Source: Utricularia gibba
Taxonomy: Eukaryota; Streptophyta; Magnoliopsida; Lamiales; Lentibulariaceae
Assembly: GCA_002189035.1 (NCBI GenBank)
Contig: NEEC01000017.1
Span: 186,001-250,000 of the forward strand
Direction of reading: 5' to 3'
Length of the DNA: 64,000 bases
In this document: positions 48,928-59,442 of the stretch, in pieces
Position numbering within the stretch: position 1 is the first letter of the stretch
Layout: every line of letters begins with the position of its first letter
Position numbers and translations under genes: made by a program
The notes under the pieces: model-generated
The model's database searches: none
What the model saw: the letters and a program-made list of their open reading frames with translations, nothing else
What the model was told of the DNA's origin: nothing

Positions 48928-49600
48928 AATTTTGGTCTCAGTGTCTACAAGACACCCCTTCTAGGCATTGCAAAAGGTTGCTCTCAGTGTCTAGGAGACA
49001 TGCGTCCCAGGCACTACAGAATGCCGCTCTCGGTGTCTGGAAGACACGTTATTTTAATATTTTTATCAGTATTCGATCCTTAGGTATGATTCAGATCGAA
49101 TGTATATTTTTAATTTAAAATTTTTATTGGCATTCGATCCTAGGTATACTTTGGATCGAGTTGATATTCATCTATTTTAAATTTTCATTAGCATTCGACC
49201 CTTAGGAGCAATTTAGATTGTGTATATATGACAACCCACAAGTGCGTGGTTTATGCACAACCCACGTCCGTGTGTCCTTGTCATGTATACACAATCCAAA
49301 TTGCTCTTAAGAGTTGAGCGTGAATATAAATTTAAAATAAATAAATATCCACTCGATTCGAAAATATACCTAAAAAACGAATGCTAATTAAAATATTAAA
49401 ATTAAAAATATACGCTCAATCCGAATCATACCTAAGGATCGAATGTTGATAAAAATATTAAAATAACGTGTCTTCCAGACACCGAGAGCAGCATTCTGTA
49501 GTGCTTGGGATGCATGTCTCCCAGACACTGAGAGCAGCCTTTTGCAGTGCCTAGAAGGGGTGTCTTGTAGACATCGAGACCAAAATTTAAGATTATAAAT
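48928..49600. repeat. 46-bp unit array with inverted arm, copy 2
   Basis: Units repeat with TCTC positions at 48936, 48982 and 49028, again 46 apart, matching copy 1. The inverted counterpart lies at about 49465-49590. Between the arms is a second palindrome (49236-49290, GTGCGTGGTTTATGCACAAC and its complement) and AT-rich spacers containing ATTCGATCCTTAGGTAT motifs in both orientations. Confidence 0.8.
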
Positions 49601-49664
49601 TATAGAATGTTTACTATATGGGTTTAAATTAGTTCGAGATTACATAAGATTTTTTTAATCTTAT

Positions 49665-51009
49665 TGATGCGTGTCGTTTCCACAATAAATTTTAATACTT
49701 TTAAAACTCGTAAAACACAAGCGTAGTACGGGTGTTGAACATAGGGAGTTGTTTTTGAGTGAAAGGTGAGGCACCCCGAATACAACTGTCACGATTTGTA
49801 AACGGTTTTGATGGTAAAAGGTGCGAGAAACGTTGATGATGAAACTTGAGTAAGGAAATGAGAGGGTTTTTGAGCAAACAACTAAAATGAACGTAAGCGA
49901 TGAACCTTAAATAAAGTAAATGTTCCTGGGTTTGGAATCCTATCTAGCTATGTTCGTTGCGTCTTCACTCTTCTCTGGTCCTCTTGAGTACTCGGTTATA
50001 GGAGCAAGGAATTGACTACCCTCCCTTAAACTCTCTTGCAAGAAGGCACGGGAATAGCCCGATGTTGCTCCTCCTTGGACGAACATGAGAATAAGAGGTC
50101 TTGCCAGCGTACCCTTACGGCTGAATTGCACGCGTGTGCCCGAGTGTTGCCAATGACCCAATGAGTCCAGATACGAGGTCACTACCTGTCTATTGATCCT
50201 GAGGTACGACCACATACAAAATGTTGTCTTCCTCCTGCCAAAAGGGCTTGAGTTGGTGCTTTCCACCTTGCTCCTCTCCAAAATCCGCGGGTAGTGATCA
50301 ACTAACCATGAACCTTAAATAAAGGGACTGTTGCAGAAAGACTGCAACATAGTCGCGCGAAGACATACGAAACCCGTTCGGATTCAGAGAAAATGTGAAG
50401 ATAAGCTAACGATACATAGATCTGGGGGTGTTCCAACCCAGAAACGTAAGTTTCTAGCCGCGAACGGCCATCAAACTAAAGAAAACGAAACAAAGTTCTA
50501 GAGAGAAGCTAGAGGAAAATTCCTCTAGAGAGAGAAACAAAAGGGAAAACTAAACTAACTACTCCCTCTTTCGTCTGAACAGAACTCCCACTTCAATGAG
50601 GGTCTGAGATTTCGTGTCCTTGTGATTCTGCTGAACTTGGGATGACTTGCAAGCAACGTCTGACACTGGTACGCTAATGATGTCGCCTGTCAGAGACTCC
50701 CGTGTTCCGCACGTCAAGGCTCATGATTAAGCGTCTGCAGTCTTCCGAAAATCAAGGAATGTCAGCTCGGGAAGATCTAATTTGTCGCCATCTGATACCC
50801 TCTTTCTCTCACTTCCTACCACGTGTGCACCTCTAGAAAAACTCAATTAAAATTAATAAAATTATTACATAAAATTCAAGATTTAAGATAATTACCCTAA
50901 ACTAGATAAAAACTTAAATTTCATATTATAGATCCCTAATTAGACACTTCTAATCACAATTAAACATAAAAACAACTTAAGAAATAGTAAGAAAATGACA
51001 CTTAACACA
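49665..51009. mobile_element. 1.35-kb insertion, candidate solo LTR
   Basis: Copy 1 reads TTTTTTAATCTTATGCATATG without interruption (about 11825-11848). In copy 2 the same place is split by 1,345 bases beginning TGATGCGTGTCG and ending CTTAACACA, that is TG...CA ends typical of an LTR. No coding sequence is recognisable. The adjoining ATATAT obscures the target duplication. Confidence 0.55.
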
Positions 51010-51434
51010 TATATATATATGAATTTATTTAAAATCACCTACCTTTTTACCTTAATTAAGATCTATTTTAATTTTATTAACTAAATAATACCTAATTAAT
51101 TGATATATATCATATTTATTTAAATTCACTGCATAAAGCTGCTTTCAGTGTCTGGGAGACATGCATCCTAGGCACTGCAGAATGCCGCTCTCGGTGTTTG
51201 AAAGACAAGTTGTAGACACTGCAACCTTTGTTCGCGGTGCCTGGAGCAATCACTGGCAGGAATGAATATCGGGCCTCGCGTATCTGGGCCTCATAACAAA
51301 CCCTCCGGCCCAATCCTCACCTTCCTTCACCATGCACCTAATCGCCGCACACTACAAAGCACGGCACACCGTCCCCACCATAACTGCATGGTCCCTCCCT
51401 CATTTGCTTCCCTCTGATCTGTCTATCTCAAGAA

Positions 51435-53245
51435 ATGCTTACTTCCAAGAAACTCCAAGTTCGGTTTACAATCCCAGAGACGTACAATCAATGGGACAAG
51501 GCAAGCGATGAGACAATTGACGGTGTGGTTCCACCCAGGGTGGGAGTAACCGGATTTTCGGTGTCCATCGAACACTTTCGGGGTGGACTTCGCTTGCCAC
51601 CACCACCATTCATATGTGAGTTGCTGGCATGTTTGGAGGTCCCATTGTCCCACCTGACACCCCGCTCAATCGCTCATGTGCTGACCTTTTTGAGTGTGTG
51701 CATGGAGGAACAAATTACTTTGGCCCTACCAGTTTTTTTTGCCATAAGTGTGTGTATTCAAAACCGGAAAACTAATCATTTCTCGTTGAAGTGTAAGCTA
51801 GGTATTGCACTTGTGAATTCTATTCGAAGTGGATATGATGCATGGTGGACAAGCTTCATTTGGGTGTGTCCACCGGAAGACCTCCGAATTTCAACTACTC
51901 TCGGCTCCTTCAAGAAAATTGAAAAGGCAAAGGGTAATGTGTAATGTAGTATGGTTGCATGGCTAGTGTACTATGATTTATGATATTCGATTATCCATAT
52001 TGTAGGATTTGATAAACTATCGAAGGAAGGGGTGGATGCCTTGTTGACTATGTTTAGTGAAAAGAGTAAGGCTTTGAGTGACATAGTACCCCCCGTGGTG
52101 GACGCTGCCGGTACTCGCCACTTCTGGTGTGGTCAGGGAAGAGTGATACGTGAGCGACCAAAGCCTGACGACATGATCATTGAGGAAGAGATGTCACTAG
52201 CATTTGCATCTGATCGACAGCGGGATGTAGGGAGCAATGTGGAGGAAGACAACCCGCAACCAACTACTAGTGTGGATGTGGACTGAATTATGGAAGAGAA
52301 TGCCCATCTTTGTGCAAGGCTAGATTGGTATGAAAGTAGGTGGGCATACACTAGCCCCAGTTCATTGCCCCAGCAACAAGTGCGCAAGCTCCTTGTGTTA
52401 GACGTTAATGGAGTGCTAGCAGACATTGTCTTCAAAGCCAAGTACCAAAGGTTGCATCGGAAACCAGAATGTGTGATATATGGGCGAAATAGTAAGACAA
52501 CTTAACATTGTCTCATGGCTGTGTCATGTTCAACCAATCCATTAGTTTTTCTCGCTTGGCAGTCTTCCTCAGGCCCTTCGCTCGTGAGTTCATCTAATGG
52601 TGTCTTGTAAACTTTGATGTAGACATATGGTCTTCAAGGGACGCGTAAGTCCCACTCCACGAAATCTACAGTGCATGTGCTGCTATCTAATGCTCTAACA
52701 TGTGTCTATGTTCTATAGTGCACAACTACATGAGATCATCAAGTGGGTGTTTGGGCCAAATGCAGACACCTCACTGGCTTTCATATGGGATGTATCCAAG
52801 ACCACTGAAACGCATGTATGTGTGCATGATGATAGGTCAAAAGCTGCTGTGTTGAAGGAGTTGTTGCGGGTTTGGGGGGAAGATGAAGGATTCTTGGGTC
52901 GGTATGATGAAACCGACACCTTACTTATTGGCGACTCCCCATTCAAGTCCATCAGAAACCCAGTTAAGTCAATCTGTGATCATATGGACTGGTACGCATG
53001 TTTCCTACTAACACTTAGGCCATGGTCTTATTGTGCCACACCATGGCAATGCTATCTTCCCGACGCCATACCAGTACATGGATGTAAGAGATGTTGCGTT
53101 AGTTGAGTGTGGAGAAATACGCATATTCCTTCAAGGTCTACTAGAAGCAAATGATGTACCAAGTTTCATGAAGCATGTACGAATTGGATAGCCTCCGTTA
53201 GATGCTAATAACCCACTATGGGATTATTACAAAGTTCTTGCTTGA
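51435..53245 (+). pseudogene. chimeric gag-like / FCP1-NIF HAD phosphatase gene
   Basis: Exon 1 (51435-51933) encodes MLTSKKLQVRFTIPETYNQW, GGLRLPPPPFICELLACLEV and SVCIQNRKTNHFS, resembling the plant gypsy-type Transposase_28 region. It splices in phase to exon 2 (52006-52491), which ends in a HAD motif I, RKLLVLDVNGVLADIV. Exon 3 (52563-52644): FLRPFAREFI, then WCLVNFDVDIWSSRD (motif II). Exon 4 (52719-52962): AFIWDVSKTTETHVCVHDD, KAAVLKELLRVWGED, ETDTLLIGDSPFKSIRNP (motifs III-IV). A final block to 53245 gives GNAIFPTPYQYM, IRIFLQGLLEANDV and PLWDYYKVLA, the family's C-terminus, but I could not join it in frame. Premature stops: TGA 52284, TAA 52595, TAG 53189. Host plant relatives dephosphorylate protein serines; here the key Asp residues survive. 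Probably a captured host gene. Confidence 0.75.
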
Positions 53246-53629
53246 ACATTCATAGCATGTAACAATGGTTTGAATTTCGAAACATTATGATGTTACTCAC
53301 TCTACTTTAATCATGGATTTGTCAATATACATTTGATAAATTAAAGTAAGTAAATATATGTTCTCAAATAATATATTTGAGAACATATTATATGCATACT
53401 TTAAAATAGATGATAATATATATGATGTTACTCACTCTACTTTAAAATAATACCTTGAATTAATATTTTTATTAGCATACGATCCTTAGGTATACTTTGG
53501 ATCGAGTGCATATTCATTTATTTTAAATCTTAATTAGCGTTCGACCCTTAAGAGCAATTTGAATTGTGTATACCTAACAAGGGCACATGGGCGTGGTTTA
53601 TGCGCACGCCTGTATGCATATACAGCAGC

Positions 53630-53705
53630 ACCACAAGGTCACACGGGCGTGGTTTATGCATAAACCACGTCCGTGTGCCCTTGTTAGGTATACACGATCC
53701 AAATT
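53630..53705. repeat. near-perfect hairpin
   Basis: CACACGGGCGTGGTTTATGC is followed directly by its inverted complement (ATAAACCACGTCCGTGTG), flanked by CAAGG and CCTTG. Weaker versions occur at 49236-49290 and 12407-12460. It is a fixed part of this Harbinger family. Confidence 0.8.
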
Positions 53706-53848
53706 ACCCCTAAGGGTCGAGCGTTAATATTTATTTAAAATAAATAAATATCCACTCGACTCGAATCACACCTAAAGATTGAATGATAATAAAAATATTA
53801 AAATAAAAAATATACGCTCAATCCGAATCATACCTATGGATCGAATGC

Positions 53849-54260
53849 CACACACATGCAGTCAGATGGTGCATCGATGCCAGGCATCGGAAGTGCATAT
53901 TTGCGGTGCCTAGAAAGATTGGATGCATGCCTTTGAAAGGGCAATCCAGTGTAGTCAATACTTCACACCTAACAAGCGGGAGGTCGGGCTGAGTGTCACA
54001 CACATGCAGTCAGATGGTGCATCGATGCCAGGCACTGGAAGCGCATATTTGCGGTGCCTGGAAAGATTGGATGCATGCCTCCGAAGGGCAATCCAGTGCA
54101 ATCAATACTTCACACCTAACAAGTGGGAGGTCGGGCTGAGTGGCACGCCACACACATGCACTCAGTTGGCGCATCGATGCCAAGCACCGCAAGCGCATAT
54201 TTGCAGTGCCTGGAAAGATAGGATGCATGATAGGCACTGCAACCTTTATTTGCGGTGCCT
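53849..54260 (+). repeat. about 150-bp tandem repeat, 2.7 units
   Basis: Units beginning CACACACATGCA start at about 53849, 53998 and 54149. Each contains GCATCGATGCCAGGCA, CATATTTGCGGTGCCT and CACACCTAACAAG..GGGAGG. The third is cut short. Copy 1 has a single partial unit (about 12517-12620), so the expansion is specific to copy 2. Confidence 0.82.
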
Positions 54261-54483
54261 AGAAAGGGACGAGTCCTGCTGTTCTGCTTTCTATAGGTTA
54301 CACCTCTTGATAAAGATATTTGGTTACACAAACTGAAATCAGATATCAACTACTCATGGCAAACATGTAAAGCGTAATATTTTCACTCAAAGCAAAATGA
54401 TCGTCATGATACATGGACATCATAAGTGGATATGATCAAAACAATAAAGGAAAAAAGGAGGTGTAACAAACATCATAGACCAA

Positions 54484-55580
54484 TCACAATCTCATCCACC
54501 AAACCTCACGTTCTGCACTATTGCTGTCCAAAAAATGCTGTAACTTTATGGGGTTACTCAAGATGACTTTAGTTACTCCTAGACACTGCATTGTAGTTAA
54601 TTGTAATGACATCCCTTTGATGATGTTTGCAGAAGCATTTCGACATTCCCGTAGGTCATTGTTTTCAGCAGTCAGAATTTCTCCCGATTGTGCGATGGCA
54701 TCATTTGTTCGCTTACTCATTTCTTTCAACTCCTCCACCAAGGTATCAAGTTTTGGACCTTGCCTCCTCTTCTTCTTCCTAGGTTCATTACCACTGATCG
54801 GTGTAGCGTGATTACCTATGCGGCCTCCAGGAGTCCCTCTTGATGAGGGATACTCTTCATATGTAGAGGATGCATCATGTGATCGTTGGTCACCATTTTT
54901 TTCTGAGTTAATTTCCACTTCAGGATACTCAAGAAGATGCACTGGTTGTTCCAAACCAACCACAGAGTCATCAGCCTGCTGTGTTGCATCAGCAGCATCA
55001 GGGACACATTCTGCAAATTCTCCAATGGCTTTATCTTTACCGAAGATGATGCACCAATTTGGATAGTAAGGCCAACACTTAAACCACAACAAATTGTAAA
55101 CCTTTTTATTGTGTTGTACATGTAATCCATAAGTGTACATTAATAATCTCACAGGAACTACCTACTACATATACATTAGAACAACAATACCTGTTTGAAC
55201 TCCACCCACAAATCCTCACTAGCATCTACCATGTTTGTTGAGTTATCATACCTGGTACCTGACTTGTTGAGAAAGGCATATAGGGCATTGTAATCTTGTT
55301 TCTAATTATGAATCTTTCATTACATGTGAGGAGTGCCTCTTATATTTGAGTTGGGACACAATTTGAGGAACGCTTCCTCTAGTGCTTGAAGGTAATTACC
55401 TTTGAATCCGTCCTCTGCTTTCCACCCATCTTGAATGATATCCTTTAGAGCGTGGATTAGAAAGCGCTCTTCATCAGGTTTCCACTGTCTTTTGGTCTTA
55501 ATGTTATCATCACTTCTCCCACGTTTTGTTGTAGGCACGTTTGCTCCAACCATTTCTGCAACCAACATATAAGTGTGCAA
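54484..55580 (-). pseudogene. Harbinger MYB/SANT-like accessory gene, copy 2
   Basis: The same gene as in copy 1. The first exon has KRQWKPDEERFLIHALKD, DGWKAEDGFKGNYLQALEEA and FLKLCPNSNIRGTPHM, then CAA, TCA and TGG codons of copy 1 are TAA, TGA and TAG here (about 55324-55300). The second exon (55152-54484) is a fully open 222-codon frame containing PNWCIIFGKDKAIGEFAEC, a Ser-rich linker, GNEPRKKKRRQGPKLDTLVE and the C-terminal helix. Copies 1 and 2 are broken at different places. Confidence 0.8.
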
Positions 55581-56160
55581 CCCATGACAAAACCATGACG
55601 CACGTGTAGCTCAATATGGCACCGGAAATATAACAACATTATATGTGTTTCAGGGGCACAATTCACAACCATATTACTCAAAAAACATCACGCACACTAA
55701 CACCCAGTCGTTCAATCCATGTGGTTAAGGTCATTCAAGTGGCAAATGAAATAAACGCCACAAATTCGAGAAAAAAATACCTGGTGCATCACCCAATACC
55801 CAATTTTTCGGTAGATCAAACTTGTTCCCAGAGTTACATGAGTCGAAGATCCATGGATATTACATCGCAGATCGAGGGTTTTGAATTCCCCAATCTGTGA
55901 GTCTCATGTTTCTACATGTGAGGTCAAAATAGGATAATATGATATTATATTATACATATATGGTATGTTAGAGAATTCATCTTTTCTAATATTGAGAAAC
56001 TATATATAAACCCTTCTAACAAATATAGAAAATTAATAATCCCACATTATTGAACCCTATCTATTAAATACATACTTCATTCTAAATCATTATTTATGAG
56101 ATACAATAAACTAAAATAATCTAAATCCTTTTAATTTAAACCCATCTAACAAACGAGGCC

Positions 56161-56320
56161 TTAAGGTTTCGAAAGCCTGTTAGGTATCATCATTCTATGA
56201 GAAATTATCCTTTTTGAAGAGCTTAGTAAATGGCTTGCTTATATTACCATAATTCTTGATGAATTTCTAATAATAACACACAAGACTAGAAAACCTCTTA
56301 AAGCCTTAACAGAAAAATTT
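56161..56320 (-). pseudogene. Ty3/gypsy reverse transcriptase fragment
   Basis: Read on the minus strand it gives KFIKNYGNISKPFTKLFKKD, then NFS, a stop (TAG for the usual Trp), NDDT and QAFETL. This is the typical segment after the YxDD palm, FIKNYG..AKPLT.LLKKD..F.W. The left flank of Harbinger copy 2 does not continue the gypsy sequence in a way I can recognise. Confidence 0.75.
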
Positions 56321-56925
56321 AAATTATTAAAAATCAATTTGAATAAAATAAATTTAAATTATAAATTAAATATATTTTTTAGTGAATATTAATTATGTGA
56401 AATTATTTTTTCGAAAACAATTGATAAAAAGTTACAGATTATACATGTATAATAAAAAAAAGTTTGGATTACATGTATATTAATTATGTAAAAAGTTTGG
56501 ATTACATGTATAATAAAAAAAATAATTTAAATGAAAATATAATATCCTATTTTAACACACGTATTTTGTATATTGATTTCAAGTAGGTATTTTGGGGGAA
56601 AAAAGTAATTGACAGGATTATTATGTCAAATGCACCCAAAAAATTCCAAATTATTTTAACTGCTCTGGGTGGTCCGAAAACCGAACATTTGACCCCTCGA
56701 AGAAACGAGGAAACCCTAACTTCCCAGAGTTTGACCTGGCGATTGCTTCCGATCGGTAAGGATCCTAGGATTTCAAGCGCATATGATAAGAAAATTTGAA
56801 TTTCACTCTGGAATTAAGAATTTCTGTAATCTCGAAGTGGGTGCTCGATTTTTCCCCTTTTTGTCTTCCTGCATCGTGTTCTCATTGATGCCAGCAAGAA
56901 AGTCGAGATCTTGACGTGTTGAAGC
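56321..56925 (+). promoter_or_regulatory. upstream region of the PHD gene
   Basis: AT-rich to about 56640, then a promoter-like stretch with AAACCCTAAC (a telo-box, common near starts of plant growth genes) at about 56711 and a likely 5' leader with an intron near 56757-56900. No other gene. Confidence 0.4.
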
Positions 56926-58386
56926 ATGGACGAGATTGAAAGGTGGATGGATGTGGGTTCAGTAAACAATTTATGCGTGAAATGCAGTGAAGGGGAAGAT
57001 TTGTTGATCTGTAGCTCCACAAAATGCCCTATAGTTGTTCACAAAAGATGTTTGGGATGTCCTGCTTCATTTGATGGTGATGGAAACTTCCGTTGCCCCT
57101 ATTGTGTGGCCGTGTTAGCGGAGGAAGATTTACTTCGAGCAAGAAGAGAATGTATTTCTAAAAGGGACGCTCTTGTGACTTTTATTAGGCTACAAGCGGT
57201 CGGAGGCACAAAGGATTCCGAAGAATATCACATGGATGAATCCAATAATAGGCCCAAGCATTCAGAAAATGGTTCAGAAAAGATAAATGGTTCATTATCC
57301 GATGGCAGTAAGGGTAGAGACCATAGCGTTGAAGGTGAAGAATCTTTACGTAAGAAACAAAGGACTAGGAATGATGTGGAAGGAAGAACTCGGGAGGATG
57401 AACCTGGAACTTCTTTGGGTCATGTCTACTCGGCTGAGGTGACAAAACATAAAGCTATTTATGCAGATGTAGCGAATTCACAAGAAAAGGAAATTCCTGT
57501 TTCTAGATGTGAAACCATCCCAGAAGACAAAAACATCACCTATCCAGCTTCTGAAGATCAAGGATCTTCACTCAAGAACAGCAAGGATCAAAGTATCAGC
57601 AAACACCCCGGTCAAGACCTTTCGATTATTGTGTACAGTACTCCTCTAAATCCCCAAAAAATATCCTTCAGGGCACCAGCTTCTGTAGAAAATGAAAATG
57701 TTTCTAGCTACAGGTTTGATCCATCGGCAAGTGCAGAACAACAGCCCACTTCCTCATTGTAAGTTGCTGAATATTACAGAACGTGCTTCAATTGCTGATC
57801 TGACAATTTGGGCTTATAATCACCTTGCAGAGATACTGATTTTTTGGTAACACGGAAATCCAAGAGAGTTATGTGGAGATTGGAAGAAGTAGAAATGTTA
57901 AAGGTGAATTTTTATACACTGGTTTGCTTGAACTGACGTATTTTTGTATTACAAGGAGTCTTATTCTACTTTTCCTTCTTATGTCAAGCATTTTAGGGCT
58001 AATACGCATTTTACGTGCTAATAGGAGCTAGGAGCTTCACGTCATTTTTCTTTGTGTTGTGAGTGCAGAAAGGAGTGCAGGAATTTTCTAGAGAACACAG
58101 AAATATTCCGTGGAGGAAAATATTGGAATATGGACATGAAGTGTTTGATGTGAATCGTACTCCAAGCGATCTCAAAGAAAAATGGAAGAAGGTTTCAAGT
58201 AAGCTTCCAATATCAGAACCAGAATATACCGACATTGATGAAGCCGAGCACATTCAGAACTTTAGTATCATGCCTGATCTTGTGACACAGTTTAATGATG
58301 CTTCTTTTGAATTGTATTGTGAGGCTGGCCTTTTCATCTTACAACCTTCCTGTTTACACGCATCTGCATCACTGCATTGCCCATGA
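56926..58386 (+). CDS. PHD-finger and Myb/SANT-like nuclear protein
   Basis: ATG 56926 opens MDEIERWMDVGSVNN, then a C4HC3 PHD finger at residues about 19-62: CVKCSEGEDLLICSSTKC, VHKRCLGCP, FRCPYC. A long charged, Ser-rich linker (about 200 residues) follows. Exon 1 (56926-57767) joins exon 2 (LDTDFLVTRKSKRVMWRLEE) through GT-AG, then exon 3 from 58070 completes a telobox-type Myb domain: GVQEFSREHRNIPWRKILEY and TPSDLKEKWKKV. The likely role is reading histone tails and binding DNA. Length is about 415 aa if the frame ends at TGA 58384-58386; a further spliced exon is possible, because the last 20 residues look like read-through into non-coding sequence. Confidence 0.72.
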
Positions 58387-59442
58387 TCTTGTCGTGCTCA
58401 TTGAGTTCGCATTATGTTCGAAATATTTTATATTGAGGCCTAAATCTCTTTTTTTGTAGAGGCATAGCGGTAGAATGATTCGCACCCTCGTGCATTCTCT
58501 GAGTTCAGCTAACCGATGGTGGATCCTCGTGGTGAAATAGGGCGAGCATGAACGCTTGTTGCATTGGGAATCAAACGTAAGCTAGGATCCTTGAGAAGTC
58601 TAAACCATTGTGCCTGTTCTTTGTTTGGCGCCATAGCTGTGGAGTTTTTGTAGACTGCATTTCGTATACATGATGAGGCCTGCGTGTACTTAAACAACCT
58701 GATGTCCTTATCCATTAGATTAAGCATGTGAACATTTGTTCTGTCCTCTTGTCTGAGGGAGGTGCTTCTGTTTATAAATGAATTTAAGAACATCTACCAC
58801 ATGCTCTGATAACACATTCTGCCCTCCGAAATGTTCCATTTAATTTAACTTTTTGTGAGAAGGTAACATCAAAATCAAGTATCTATTCCAGTGTAATTCT
58901 GTGCGCAAGCGACGTATGCTACCCACCTTAGAATATTTTTTGGGCTTAAATTGTTCAACATTACGACTTCTAACCAACCTCTTTCTCTGTTTCTCAAAAA
59001 TATTATACTACTGGAACCACCTGCAACAGACCTGATTGCAGTATGGATCAGCATTCAACCGCTAACAAATCTTGAAATTTTGGTTTTCTTGCAACGTATT
59101 CTTGGGCACCCACACCCTACAGATGCATATGAACGGTATACCTACCGTTTGTTGGTAGTTGCGTCAACTGTCATTGGGGTTGGAAGTGGAGTAAGGGTGA
59201 TTACTCACCAACCCCCACCGGAAGGTAAAGGAAACGGAAGAAAAAAAAAAAGGGATTCACTAGCCACCGTTCTTGGGGCAATCCCACTTGCAATTTTGCT
59301 CTTTAGGTTTTGATGATTTTTGTAAAAATGCATAAGCTTTTCACTTGATTTGTACCTCCAAATTTGTAAAGATTCGAGCTTTTTGATTCCCAGATTCTCT
59401 TTGAAGTCGTCGACTTTGTGATCTCTAGGTGTTTAGTGGTAA
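58387..59442. other. intergenic region, no clear gene
   Basis: Probably holds the 3' end of the PHD gene and the promoter of the next gene. Open frames at 58509-58793 (-) and 58951-59313 (+) show no conserved motif and are not supported. Confidence 0.4.

Larger units (their letters stand above)
48799..56160 (+). mobile_element. PIF/Harbinger DNA transposon, copy 2, non-autonomous
   Basis: The left end GGCCTCGTTTGTTAGGCGGG and the right end CCCATCTAACAAACGAGGCC match copy 1. The flanks are TTAA on both sides. Compared with copy 1 it lacks the whole DDE transposase region, contains a 1.35-kb insertion (49665-51009), carries a long chimeric gag-like/phosphatase gene (51435-53245), and keeps the 46-bp array, the hairpins and the MYB/SANT-like gene. 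Without its own transposase it would depend on another copy. The right flank is a gypsy RT fragment, so it landed in an older retroelement. Confidence 0.85.

Noticed and set aside
58509-58793. 94-codon open frame on the minus strand
   Set aside because: No motif and no splice context; lies in the 3' flank of the PHD gene.
58951-59313. 120-codon open frame on the plus strand
   Set aside because: No family resemblance, ends in low-complexity Lys and hydrophobic residues, lies in a promoter region.
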